Both the position numbers and the translations under genes were made by a program. A model generated the notes under the pieces. That model ran no database searches. It saw only the letters and a program-made list of their open reading frames with translations, and had not been told where the DNA came from. From the NCBI GenBank assembly GCA_030655075.1, contig JAURWE010000024.1, positions 310,001-374,000 on the forward strand: 64,000 nucleotides of DNA, given 5' to 3'. The DNA is from Pararhizobium sp. GTDB taxonomy: Bacteria; Pseudomonadota; Alphaproteobacteria; Rhizobiales; Rhizobiaceae. Positions 1-8,458 of this stretch are shown in pieces; the stretch's first letter is position 1; each line of letters starts with the position of its first letter.

Positions 1-1200
1 TCCAACTGGCGGTTTGGTGCAGGCGTCGGTGCCGGCAGAATACTGGTCGGTCGTGCTGGTCGCCAGATCCCATCCGAAGGTGATCTGGTGGTTTCCGAGC
101 GTCTTCTGGGCGTTGCCGATCAGACCGAACGTTTCTTCTTCAAGGCTATTGTTGCGGGTAATCGGGCCAACGACCGATGTGAAGCGGTAAGCCTGATAGC
201 CCAGCGCCTTGCGCTGGTCCTGCCAGTAGAAGGAGGCGGCGACAGTATCGAACAGGCTGTCATCGCTCTCTGACTCGAAGGCGTAGTCGAGCGAAACGCG
301 GTCACGATCCGTGGCGGTGAAGGCATCGTAGTTGTTTGGGCGATAGTTGCCGGTTGCCGACAGCAGCGTGCGCGGATCGGTGTCGTTGTCCTTGCGGAAG
401 CGCTCTGCCGTTACCCCGAACATGTGACCGCCTTCGGCATGATGGCGAACCTTGAACAGCATGTTGTGCTGATCATAGTCGGTCGGATCAGCAACGGTAC
501 GGGTCGCACCGTAGGTATCGACCGTGCCGTTCGTCTCGCGCTCGTGGCCCTTCTTGTAGCCACCCTGAAACAGAACGGCTGTGTTGCCGAACTGCGAACC
601 GACAGCCGCATTTGTGCTGAAGCTGTTGTCGGCGCTGTCATAAACCAGCTTGGCAACACCACCCCAGGTGCGGCCTTCAGCGATCAGGTCTTCAGGCTCA
701 AGCGTGCGAAGCGCCAGAACGCCACCCAGCGCACCCGGGCCGGCGCGGCTGGAATCGCCGCCCTTGACGACGTCGACGGCAGACAGCGAGGAAAAATCAA
801 ATGAGTCGACGCCGCCGCTGGCGCTGCGGGTTGCGTCGGACAGGTAAGGGATCGGAACGCCGTCGATCGTCGTCAGCACGCGGCTGCCTTCGAGACCGCG
901 AATGTTGACCGATCCGTTCGTCCGGTTGAAACCGACGCCCGGCTCGACGACACGGCCGAGATCCTCGATGCTGGTGATCTGCTTGTTGGTGATGGTTTCA
1001 GCCGAGGTCGTCGTCGCCAGCGGCGTATCGGCAACGCCGACCCGGCTCGATTTCGTCGACAGCTTCTTCAGCGGCGTGGCCCCTTCAGCATCTGTCGCCT
1101 GATCGGCGCTGGCGGTCTGCGCCATGGAGGGGGTAGCGTGCGACAGCATGATGAACGCGGTGCATGCCAGGAGAACCGAGCGATAATGCCGGACAACCAT
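1..1200 (-). CDS. TonB-dependent receptor, heme/hemoglobin type (N-terminal part, cut by window edge)
   Basis: Outer-membrane TonB-dependent receptor, probably for heme. About 400 N-terminal residues are visible; the rest of the barrel lies beyond base 1. A signal peptide ends at SMA-QTA (about residue 28). A plug domain follows with NIRGLEGSRVLTTIDGVPIP and a VDVVKGGDSSRAGPGALGG stretch typical of heme receptors such as rhizobial ShmR/HmuR. The ATG has an AAGGAT ribosome site 8 bases upstream. An iron-responsive operator lies about 140 bases upstream, which fits iron-limited expression. Receptor class is sure; heme as ligand is inferred from plug similarity and the operator. Confidence 0.87.
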   Translation of the reverse strand, partial: MVVRHYRSVLLACTAFIMLSHATPSMAQTASADQATDAEGATPLKKLSTKSSRVGVADTPLATTTSAETITNKQITSIEDLGRVVEPGVGFNRTNGSVNIRGLEGSRVLTTIDGVPIPYLSDATRSASGGVDSFDFSSLSAVDVVKGGDSSRAGPGALGGVLALRTLEPEDLIAEGRTWGGVAKLVYDSADNSFSTNAAVGSQFGNTAVLFQGGYKKGHERETNGTVDTYGATRTVADPTDYDQHNMLFKVRHHAEGGHMFGVTAERFRKDNDTDPRTLLSATGNYRPNNYDAFTATDRDRVSLDYAFESESDDSLFDTVAASFYWQDQRKALGYQAYRFTSVVGPITRNNSLEEETFGLIGNAQKTLGNHQITFGWDLATSTTDQYSAGTDACTKPPVG

Positions 1201-1556
1201 AGACCAATCCTTTGAATGATTTCACCGGGCTGGCTGGGCTGGGCTGGGTCCTGAGGGACGGCTCAAAGGGGCTGGCTAGGTACGCTTCTGTTAAACGGCA
1301 GCTCAAACGCGCCTGCCTTAATTAAGCCAAATAAAAAACATGACTATGATTGTCAACATATAAAAGTCATACCGATGCCTCAGTTTAACGGGCCATGAAC
1401 AACGTTGCTGAAATGCAACGCCTTTGGCCCTCAATCCGGCGATCCGCCATTTCAGCGGCCATGCAACCCTTCCTCCTTGCGGGCGTTCCCCTAGCGGCAT
1501 GCCCGTCCGCTGATCGGCCGAAGCAAGACATGCCACCGTCAATCCGGGAGATCCAT
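1201..1556. other. Divergent intergenic region between TonB receptor and extensin-like gene
   Basis: No gene is supported here. It holds the receptor leader, which contains a short run of GGGCTG/GGCTG direct repeats at about 1227-1249, the AT-rich promoter zone with the IRO, and then GC-rich sequence that is open in the extensin frame from 1395 but lacks a convincing signal peptide or ribosome site before 1557. Confidence 0.6.
1341..1355. promoter_or_regulatory. Iron-responsive operator (RirA-type IRO)
   Basis: The sequence reads TGA-CTATGATTG-TCA, an exact TGA-N9-TCA match to the IRO consensus bound by RirA in Rhizobiaceae. It sits in an AT-rich stretch between the minus-strand TonB receptor and the plus-strand extensin-like gene, where a receptor promoter would be. 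The motif is short, so the match alone is moderate evidence; its place upstream of a probable heme receptor strengthens it. Confidence 0.65.
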
Positions 1557-2513
1557 GTGTTGCGAACCGCCATCCTTCTAGCCGCCTTTTTCACGCTGAC
1601 CGAAGCCAGCCTTGGCGCCACCCTGCCCGAAACCGGACCGCTTCCGCAGACGCGCGAGGATAAGGCCGTTGCCGTGCCGGAAGACAAGCCCACCGAGGAA
1701 TCGACCACGGGGGATAAGGCCGTCGATACCAAGCCGGAAACACAAACCGACGATACGGCCAAGGCTGCGGGCGACACCGTGAAGGACAAGGCGGAAAGCC
1801 CTAAGCCAGGTGATAAGGCCACTCCGGAAAACACGCCCATTCCCGAGGAAAAACCGGCGACCGAGGACAAGCCCGTTCCGGAAGAGAAGCCTGTATCCGA
1901 AGAAAAGGTCACGCCCGAAAAGCCGGAGCCGAAACCTGTGGTCGAGAGGGAAGACCCGGCCGCCTATGCCGCCTGCCTGGTCGACCTGAAGGCGTCCGGT
2001 GCCGTTTTCACGGAAGACACAACGATCGATGATGGCGACGGCTGCGGCATCGACAAGCCCCTGACGGTGACAAGCGTCGGCAAGGGCATCACGCTGGAGC
2101 CCAAGGGCCAGATGCGCTGCGAAACGGCCCTGCGGCTCGGTGAGTGGGCCGAAAAAAGCATCAACCCGGTGGCGCAGACCGCCTTTGGCGAGAAAGCGAA
2201 ACTCGTGAAGATAGGCCAGGCCTCGACCTATGTCTGCCGCCTGCGCAACAACGCCGAGACCGGCGAGATTTCCGAACACGCCCGCGGCAATGCCGTCGAT
2301 ATCGCCACCCTTACCTTCGAGGGTGCAACCGCCGTTGAAATGCAGCCGCGCCTCGAAGATTCGACTATGACCGGCGCCTTTCAGCGCGCCATCACGGCGG
2401 CGGCCTGCCTGTATTTTTCCACGGTCCTGTCGCCGGGAAGCGATGCCGCCCACGAAACCCATCTCCATCTCGATGTCCTGAAGCGCAAGAACGACTACCG
2501 CTTTTGCCGGTAG
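1557..2513 (+). CDS. Extensin-like C-terminal domain protein, exported
   Basis: About 318 residues. The GTG at 1557 is preceded by GGGAG at a 7-base spacing and gives a clean signal peptide (VLRTAILLAAFFTLTEASLG-A); an in-frame ATG at 1530 is the alternative. After the signal comes a roughly 100-residue low-complexity linker rich in Pro, Glu, Lys and Asp with degenerate PEEKP/EDKP units, probably spanning periplasm or wall. The C-terminal ~180 residues form the extensin-like_C domain, with paired cysteines, an SEHARGNAVDIA motif and a terminal HETHLHLD motif resembling the metal site of LAS-type peptidases. Family is clear; enzymatic role in peptidoglycan is inference. Confidence 0.85.
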   Translation: MLRTAILLAAFFTLTEASLGATLPETGPLPQTREDKAVAVPEDKPTEESTTGDKAVDTKPETQTDDTAKAAGDTVKDKAESPKPGDKATPENTPIPEEKPATEDKPVPEEKPVSEEKVTPEKPEPKPVVEREDPAAYAACLVDLKASGAVFTEDTTIDDGDGCGIDKPLTVTSVGKGITLEPKGQMRCETALRLGEWAEKSINPVAQTAFGEKAKLVKIGQASTYVCRLRNNAETGEISEHARGNAVDIATLTFEGATAVEMQPRLEDSTMTGAFQRAITAAACLYFSTVLSPGSDAAHETHLHLDVLKRKNDYRFCR

Positions 2514-2626
2514 GGCGGCGCTGGCGGAATGGCGTCGCATATTTCTGATGTAACGGACGGATGCATGCTGTAACGGAAGCGGACGCGACCTATATGGACA
2601 CGACTGTCAAACCCAAGGGAAAACCA

Positions 2627-3145
2627 ATGTCCTTCTCCGCCCATCAGCTGACCGTGCCCGTCTTCATCCGCGCCTTCAAGGTTCTTTCAGGCCTTCTCGA
2701 CAAGGCCGAGGCCCATGCCGATGAAACCGGCATTTCGCTCGAAACGCTGTTCAATGCCCGCCTCGCCGCCGACATGCTGCCACTGTCTGGGCAGATTCAG
2801 CGCGCCAGCGATACCGCCAAGAACACGATCGGCCGCCTCAGCACCATCGAGACGCCGCGTTTTCCCGATGAGGAGAAGACCTTTGCCGAGTTGCGGGAGC
2901 GGATCGCAAAGACCGTCGCCTTCCTTGAGACCGTCAAGCCTGCCGATCTCGAAGACGCCGCCGGGCGCGACATTGAAGTCAGCTTCGGCAAACTGAAAGC
3001 CGCCTTCCGGGGCGACGAGTATATCCTCACCTTCGCCATCCCGAACTTCTTCTTCCATGTGGTGACCGCGCACGACATCCTGCGCAACCAAGGCGTCCCG
3101 ATCGGCAAGCGCGATTATCTGGGGCCTTTCAACGTCATCGATTGA
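2627..3145 (+). CDS. DUF1993 family protein
   Basis: 172 residues from the ATG at 2627, which has AAGGGA 7 bases upstream; a longer reading from 2561 lacks such a site. Sequence features such as the N-terminal VFIRAFKVLSGLLDKAE, the central ARLAADMLPLSGQIQRA and the C-terminal NFFFHVVTAHDILRNQGVPIGK with a DYLG end fit DUF1993, a DinB-like four-helix-bundle family. Function is unknown. No signal peptide; cytoplasmic. It stands alone on the plus strand before a repeat element. Confidence 0.85.
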   Translation: MSFSAHQLTVPVFIRAFKVLSGLLDKAEAHADETGISLETLFNARLAADMLPLSGQIQRASDTAKNTIGRLSTIETPRFPDEEKTFAELRERIAKTVAFLETVKPADLEDAAGRDIEVSFGKLKAAFRGDEYILTFAIPNFFFHVVTAHDILRNQGVPIGKRDYLGPFNVID

Positions 3146-3240
3146 GAAAAGCGGCGGACATTTTGGCCGGCCCCCAAGACTGCCGAAAAAGTTTTTTTAA
3201 GGGTTATTGCCCGGACCGAACGGCAACCAAAATCTCCCTC

Positions 3241-3320
3241 ATTCCTGTGCTTGTCACAGGAATCCGGCCGCCCAGGTCCTTGGGCGGAAAACAGCCTTTT
3301 GACCCGGCGGACGCCGGGTC
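3241..3320. repeat. Palindromic intergenic repeat (RIME-like), three stem-loops
   Basis: Three perfect stem-loops lie in a row: ATTCCTGTG/CACAGGAAT (3241-3263), CCGCCCA/TGGGCGG (3268-3287) and GACCCGGC/GCCGGGTC (3301-3320). Multi-palindrome blocks of this composition are dispersed between genes in rhizobial genomes (RIME class). It lies between the DUF1993 gene and the 3' end of fhs. The 3146-3435 interval holds no other supported feature. Confidence 0.7.
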
Positions 3321-3435
3321 GCTGGATTCCTTCCATGAAGGCGAGGAGGGAAAACGGGATATCCACAGGCAAAAAACCGATGTCGGAATGTCTCAGCAGT
3401 GTGGGGCGCGAACGTCAGTTGTCCGCCCCTTATCG

Positions 3436-5115
3436 TCAGAACAGGCCTTCGATGAAGCCATCGTTGTTGAGGTAGATCTTCTCCGACGACGGCACTTTCG
3501 GCAGGCCCGGCATGGTCATGATCTCGCCGGTGATGACGACGATGAAGCCGGCCCCGGCCGAAAGCCGCACCTCGCGCACCGGCACCGTATGGCCGCTCGG
3601 TGCACCGCGCAAATTGGGATCGGTCGAGAAGGAATACTGCGTCTTCGCCATGCAGATCGGCAGCTTGCCATAGCCCTGGTCCTCCCAGGTCCGCAGCTGA
3701 TCGCGCACCGACTTGTCGGCGATCACCTCGCCCGCATGATAGATGCTTTTGGCGATCGTCTCGATTTTCTCGAACAGTGGCATCTCGTCGGGATAGAGCG
3801 GCGAGAACTGCGATATCCCGGATTCGGCCAGTTCCACCACCTTGTGCGCCAGTTCCTCGATACCGGCCGACCCCAGCGCCCAGTGTTTGCAGAGGATGGC
3901 CTCGGCACCCAGCGTCGCCACATAGTCCTTCACCGCCTGGATTTCACCGTCCGTATCGGAAATGAAGTGATTGATGGCGACGACGACCGGAACGCCGAAT
4001 TTCTTGACGTTCTGGATATGGCGGCCGAGATTGGCGCAGCCCTTCTTCACCGCCTCGATGTTTTCCTTGCCGAGATCGTCCTTCTTGATGCCGCCGTTCA
4101 TCTTCATCGCCCGCGCCGTGGCGACGATCACAGCCGCATCGGGCTTCAGCCCGGCTTTGCGGCACTTGATGTCGAAGAACTTTTCAGCCCCGAGATCCGC
4201 CCCGAAACCAGCTTCGGTGACGACGAAATCGGCAAGCTTCAGCGCCGTCGTCGTGGCGACCACCGAGTTGCAGCCATGGGCGATGTTGGCAAAGGGGCCG
4301 CCGTGCACGAAGGCCGGATTGTTCTCCAGCGTCTGCACCAGGTTCGGCTGCATCGCATCCTTCAACAGCACGGTCATGGCGCCGTCGGCCTTGATGTCGC
4401 GGGCAAAGACCGGGCTCTTGTCGCGGCGATAGGCAATGATGATGTTGCCGAGCCGCTTTTCCAGATCCTTGAGATCGGTCGACAGACACAGGATCGCCAT
4501 GACTTCCGAAGCGACGGTGATGTCGAAACCCGTCTCGCGCGGAAAGCCGTTGGCGACGCCGCCGAGCGAGCCGACAATGTGGCGCAGACCCCGGTCGTTC
4601 ATGTCCATCACCCGCCGCCAGGCGATGCGGCGGATGTCGATGTTCTGTTCGTTGCCCCAGTAGATGTGATTGTCGATCAGCGCCGACAGCAGATTGTGCG
4701 CCGAGGTGATGGCGTGGAAATCGCCGGTAAAATGAAGGTTGATATCCTCCATCGGCACGACCTGCGCATAACCGCCGCCCGCTGCCCCGCCCTTGACACC
4801 AAAGCACGGCCCGAGCGACGCCTCACGAATGCACACGACAGCCTTCTTGCCGATACGGTTGAGCCCGTCGCCAAGCCCGACCGTCGTCGTCGTCTTGCCT
4901 TCGCCGGCCGGCGTCGGGTTGATGGCGGTCACCAGGATCAGCCGGCCGTTCTTCTTGCCCTTCTGCTGGGCGATGAACTCGGCGCTGATCTTTGCCTTGT
5001 CATGGCCATAGGGAAGAAGATGGTCCGCCGGAATGCCAAGATTGGCGCCAACCTCCATGATCGGCTTTTTCTTCGCTGCGCGTGCAATCTCGATATCCGA
5101 CTTCACTCCGGCCAT
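3436..5115 (-). CDS. fhs: Formate--tetrahydrofolate ligase
   Basis: 559 residues, the usual length. Catalyses ATP-dependent formation of 10-formyl-THF from formate and THF, feeding one-carbon units to purine and Met-tRNA formylation. The P-loop TPAGEGKTTTT is at about 68-78 and is followed by REASLGPCFGVKGGAAGGG, both hallmarks of the family. The C-terminus ends with the conserved PGLPKVPSSEKI and a D-G-x-I-x-GLF type tail. The ATG at 5115 has AGGGAG upstream. The leader carries two strong hairpins, annotated separately. Single-gene unit, divergent from the Lrp-type regulator. Confidence 0.97.
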   Translation of the reverse strand: MAGVKSDIEIARAAKKKPIMEVGANLGIPADHLLPYGHDKAKISAEFIAQQKGKKNGRLILVTAINPTPAGEGKTTTTVGLGDGLNRIGKKAVVCIREASLGPCFGVKGGAAGGGYAQVVPMEDINLHFTGDFHAITSAHNLLSALIDNHIYWGNEQNIDIRRIAWRRVMDMNDRGLRHIVGSLGGVANGFPRETGFDITVASEVMAILCLSTDLKDLEKRLGNIIIAYRRDKSPVFARDIKADGAMTVLLKDAMQPNLVQTLENNPAFVHGGPFANIAHGCNSVVATTTALKLADFVVTEAGFGADLGAEKFFDIKCRKAGLKPDAAVIVATARAMKMNGGIKKDDLGKENIEAVKKGCANLGRHIQNVKKFGVPVVVAINHFISDTDGEIQAVKDYVATLGAEAILCKHWALGSAGIEELAHKVVELAESGISQFSPLYPDEMPLFEKIETIAKSIYHAGEVIADKSVRDQLRTWEDQGYGKLPICMAKTQYSFSTDPNLRGAPSGHTVPVREVRLSAGAGFIVVITGEIMTMPGLPKVPSSEKIYLNNDGFIEGLF

Positions 5116-5139
5116 GCTGTCCCGCTCCCTTTGTTTTTT

Positions 5140-5211
5140 CCGCCCTTTGGGCGGTTTAACCCCTTAGAGCCCGGAAAGGAGCAAATTCCGCGCCCGATTG
5201 GGTCGCGGAAT
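5140..5211 (-). promoter_or_regulatory. Two-hairpin 5' leader of fhs
   Basis: Read on the fhs strand, a first hairpin has an 8-bp outer stem ATTCCGCG/CGCGGAAT and an inner CCC/GGG stem closing on a four-base loop (5185-5211). A second, CCGCCC-AAA-GGGCGG (5140-5154), is followed by six A and then the AGGGAG ribosome site. The second hairpin lies about 12 bases from that site. On the plus strand neither has a good T-run, so a cis-acting leader is as likely as a terminator. Structure is seen; regulation is inferred. Confidence 0.45.
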
Positions 5212-5398
5212 AGGAAAATTGCGACATGAGTCAGGGAACGATAACGTTTGTCAGCCGGCCTGCGGCTTTCGCGTCAAAAAGCGGAGCGTCATGTACCCGT
5301 GTTTTCCGCAACATACTTGCAATTCAACGGTGTTTTTCGCTAAAGAAATGTCGGTCATCCAAGCTATAAAATTAGAAAACACGAAATGACGGTGAAAC

Positions 5399-5860
5399 AT
5401 GAAGGAACTCGACAAGCTCGACCGCAAGATTCTGCGCGCGCTCCAGAAGGAAGGCCGGCTGTCCAACATCGAACTGGCCGACACTGTCAACCTGTCGCCG
5501 ACGGCAACCGCGGAGCGGGTCAAGCGCCTGACCCGGGACGGTTACATTACCGGATACATGGCGGTTCTGTCGCCGCAAAAACTTGGCCGCAGCCTGCTGG
5601 TCTTCGTGCAGGTCAAGCTCGACCGCACGACCCATGATGCGTTCGAAATCTTCGCCGATGCCGTCAAGCGCAGCGACGACGTGCTCGAATGCCACATGGT
5701 CGCCGGCGGCTTCGACTATCTCGTCAAGGCCCGCGTCTCCGGCATGGACGCCTACCGCAACTTCCTCTCGGAAGTCCTGCTCTCCCTCCCAGGGGTGCGC
5801 GAAACCCACACCTATGCTGTCATGGAAGAGGTGAAGAGCACGGGGTTGTTGCCGGTGTGA
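5399..5860 (+). CDS. Lrp/AsnC family transcriptional regulator
   Basis: 153 residues. N-terminal winged HTH (LDRKILRALQKEGRLSNIELADTVNLSPTATAERVKRL, about 6-45) and C-terminal RAM/AsnC ligand domain with the VAGGFDYLVKARVSGMDAYRNF motif at about 101-122. Such proteins form octamers and usually sense an amino acid. It is divergent from fhs with a 283-base shared upstream region and no putA or amino-acid gene beside it, so the ligand cannot be told. Its stop codon lies in the first unit of a 7-bp tandem repeat. Confidence 0.93.
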   Translation: MKELDKLDRKILRALQKEGRLSNIELADTVNLSPTATAERVKRLTRDGYITGYMAVLSPQKLGRSLLVFVQVKLDRTTHDAFEIFADAVKRSDDVLECHMVAGGFDYLVKARVSGMDAYRNFLSEVLLSLPGVRETHTYAVMEEVKSTGLLPV

Positions 5861-5992
5861 GTAGTGAGTAGTGAGTAGTGAGTAGTGAAAGGACAGCGGT
5901 GGCGTGCCGTGCAACCGAATCTTCCAACCTCGACCACTATTTCCTAACGCCTAATCACTAACCCCTACTCACCACTCCCTATTCGCGACTTC
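5857..5992. repeat. 7-bp tandem repeat with degenerate inverted partner
   Basis: Four exact copies of GTGAGTA run from 5857 to 5884, the first carrying the regulator's TGA stop. From about 5948 to 5996 the strand shows degenerate complements (CCTACTCACCACTCCC, CTTCTCAC), so the two ends could pair as a long imperfect hairpin between two convergent genes. It could act as a bidirectional terminator. Confidence 0.6.
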
Positions 5993-7117
5993 TCACCGAG
6001 CAAGAATATCCCGCATCTCAACCAGATGCGACCGGACGCGCAGGACGTGGAAGCCCATGGTTGCCAGGTGGGTGGCGAAGATGCCGCTTTCGCTGGCGTT
6101 GGAGACGATGAACGGCCGCACGTCCAGGCCCCGGCGCAGCTGGCGGATGCTTTCGTTCCAGATCGGCGTCAGGTTGCGCGTGTTGATGATGCCGTCGAAG
6201 TCGGCGCCCGTGGCTGAAAGAATGCCGTAATAGCCATAGAGCTGGCCATAGGCGAACCAGAAGCGGTCGTCGGCGCGCACGTCGAACAGCCCGCCGTCAT
6301 AATTGTCGGAGCGCTCGCGCAGCATATCCGACGTGCTGCCGATCGAGCTGGCGATGCGGTCCATGAACTCGAGGAAATTGTCGGCACGCGCATCGAACAG
6401 CGCTGTGCAATTGCCAAGCTCGCTGTTGAAGGCCCGCAGGTCGGCGGCAGCGGCGCGGTACTGCGTCGGCGTTGGCGTCAGGAAGCCGAAGGGCGACAGG
6501 CCGAAGTACCAGTTGGTCTCTTCATACTGCATCTTGCTGCGTGCACTCTGCAGGCGCGCGTTAATGCCCGACGTGCCGCGCATGCGCACCAGCGAATCGA
6601 CCAGTTCCACCGTCGTGCGCCGCACGGCCTCGTTGACGCCGCGCTGGAAGGACGCCTTGTTGTCGAGCCAGGGCGTGTGGTCCCAGTCCAGCCCGAAGAG
6701 GCCCGCCTTGTAGGCAATCATCGACGACAGCCAGGAATTCTGGTTGACGTTGAAATCGATGAGATCGGCCGTCACGTCGACGATCGCCGAGCGTTCGCAG
6801 GAGTTGGCAGGCGCCGTCGTGCCCGCCGCAGCCTTCACCGGCAGGCCGGCATCGTTCTTGCGCTCGGCGAGATTGTAGGCGCTGACAAAATCCGGATTGA
6901 AATTGGTCCAGATCGTCGCCTGCCAGATGAAATAGCCGTAGAGGATGACGAGCGCGGCAAGGCCCATGCCGATCGGTCCCTTGACGATCCAGCTGCGCCG
7001 CGCATACCACTGGCTTGCCACCAGGAAGGGCCAGCAGATCCAGGCGATGACCAGGCCGATGCCCCGGCCGATCGCATTGAAGACACGCTCGAAAAACGCG
7101 ACGATCGGGTCAAGCAT
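5993..7117 (-). CDS. DUF2333 family inner-membrane protein
   Basis: 374 residues from the ATG at 7117, 9 bases after GAGGATA; a GTG at 7123 is too close to that site. Residues ~15-65 hold two hydrophobic segments around a basic stretch (ARRSWIVKG), so the protein is anchored with most of its mass outside the cytoplasm. The remainder is helical with conserved-looking NQNSWLSSMIAYKAGLFGLDWDHTPW and a C-terminal FIVSNASESGIFATHLATMGFH block. It matches DUF2333, function unknown. Its start overlaps the stop of the upstream gene (ATGCTTGA), showing translational coupling and shared function with it. Confidence 0.85.
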   Translation of the reverse strand: MLDPIVAFFERVFNAIGRGIGLVIAWICWPFLVASQWYARRSWIVKGPIGMGLAALVILYGYFIWQATIWTNFNPDFVSAYNLAERKNDAGLPVKAAAGTTAPANSCERSAIVDVTADLIDFNVNQNSWLSSMIAYKAGLFGLDWDHTPWLDNKASFQRGVNEAVRRTTVELVDSLVRMRGTSGINARLQSARSKMQYEETNWYFGLSPFGFLTPTPTQYRAAAADLRAFNSELGNCTALFDARADNFLEFMDRIASSIGSTSDMLRERSDNYDGGLFDVRADDRFWFAYGQLYGYYGILSATGADFDGIINTRNLTPIWNESIRQLRRGLDVRPFIVSNASESGIFATHLATMGFHVLRVRSHLVEMRDILAR

Positions 7118-8411
7118 TGCCACTATCCTCTTTGATACCGTAAAGGCGGCGGCGGAAGCCGGCCTTGTCCTCGAGATAAGTCCGGCTCAGCGTCGCGACA
7201 ACATAGTCGCGGTATTTTTCGCTGTAGCCCTCATAGGCCGTATAGAAGCCCTGCTTGTCAAAAACAAAACGCGAGACGAAATCCTGCGGCAGCAATTGCG
7301 CGATCAGCCGGTTTGTCAGCCACTGGTCGGGATGGTCAGGGGCGGCCCGCACCAGCAGGAAACGCCGGTCTGGCGGCACCTCCGTCATCTTGATCTCGCC
7401 GGTGGAGGCGACCGTGCGGGTCATTTCCTGCAGGAAGGGATAGGCGCCGTCCTTCGCCACCCGGTCGGCATTGCGGTGCATCCAGGTCTGCAGCCAGATC
7501 CGGTCCATGGCGCTAAAATCTGTGTCCGGCTCCGCATCGTGAATGAGGCTGCGCACGACCATGTCGGCCCGGTGGGCGTAAAGGCCTGACTCGCCCACCC
7601 AGGAGGCGCGCGGCAGCTCCAGCCGTTTGGTGGAGGCGAGGAAATCGAAAATCCGGGCGGGATCCTGCAGGCTGATATAGCTGACCTGCCAGGGCCGCGA
7701 CCGACGGAAACCGGGCGCCGATGGATCGCAGATGACAGTCGTCGTCTTGTCGTCGAGGAAGATATAGACGCCGCCGAAATGATTGGCCCAGAAGGCATCG
7801 TGGCGGAACACCAGTTGATCCGGCACCAGCGCGTTTTCTCTGATGTCGCCGGTCACCTTGGCCAGCTCGACCATGCGGTTGAGCAGCGCATCGTCCGACC
7901 AGGCATTCGGCACCGTCTTCAGCCGGTCGGAAAGCGACCTGAGTTCGGCCGCCTTGCCCAGCATATCCTCGGCCGACAGGACCCGGAACCTGACTTCGTT
8001 GATCGACAGGAGATCGTCGATATCGTCGACGACCGAAACCGAATCCTCGATCTCGCCGTAAAGCGCATCCTTGATCGTCACCGCATTGATGGCGCGCCGG
8101 TTGGCATTGAAGAATTCGTGCATCAGCGGCGCCGTGTTCGAAAAGCTGGTGTGCACCACCGGCAGCTCTTCCTGGTCGGGTGTCATGATGACGAAGCGCC
8201 GGTTGACCCGGTTCGGATCGAGATAGTCCCGGTCCCCGAACTCCTCGGCGATCTCTGGCGAAAACCCGGTCATGTCGATGCGGAATGTCGAAAGCTCCGT
8301 CTTGCGCATGCCGAAGCCTTCAAGCGCCTTGTTGTAGCGCGCGATCAGATGCGGCTCGGAAATTTCGAGCAGACGGCCATAAATGAGTTCGGCTTCGAGG
8401 AGACGTTTCAT
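7110..8411 (-). CDS. DUF6638-like protein of the AAA operon
   Basis: 433 residues, no signal peptide or membrane segment; predicted cytosolic. I recognise it as the family that accompanies DUF2333 and an AAA ATPase in Rhizobiales (DUF6638, from memory). Notable blocks are the N-terminal AELIYGRLLEISEPHLIARYNKAL and the central HHD-like FRHDAFWANHFGGVYIFLDDK. No catalytic motif is evident. The downstream DUF2333 gene starts within its last codons. Upstream lies a TA pair that separates it by about 50 bases plus the TA genes from the AAA gene. Confidence 0.72.
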   Translation of the reverse strand: MKRLLEAELIYGRLLEISEPHLIARYNKALEGFGMRKTELSTFRIDMTGFSPEIAEEFGDRDYLDPNRVNRRFVIMTPDQEELPVVHTSFSNTAPLMHEFFNANRRAINAVTIKDALYGEIEDSVSVVDDIDDLLSINEVRFRVLSAEDMLGKAAELRSLSDRLKTVPNAWSDDALLNRMVELAKVTGDIRENALVPDQLVFRHDAFWANHFGGVYIFLDDKTTTVICDPSAPGFRRSRPWQVSYISLQDPARIFDFLASTKRLELPRASWVGESGLYAHRADMVVRSLIHDAEPDTDFSAMDRIWLQTWMHRNADRVAKDGAYPFLQEMTRTVASTGEIKMTEVPPDRRFLLVRAAPDHPDQWLTNRLIAQLLPQDFVSRFVFDKQGFYTAYEGYSEKYRDYVVATLSRTYLEDKAGFRRRLYGIKEDSGNA

Positions 8412-8458
8412 GCTGTTCGTGCGGCTTCCTGCCAGTCAGGCATCATTGGGGAGAAGTT

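Noticed and set aside
1385..1540. N-terminal extension of the extensin-like protein from 1395
   Set aside because: It would place the hydrophobic export segment about 55 residues inside the protein; the GTG at 1557 has a better ribosome site and signal peptide.
3142..5229. A 695-codon plus-strand open frame
   Set aside because: It lies almost entirely antisense to fhs, whose protein is clearly recognised; long antisense frames are expected at this GC content.
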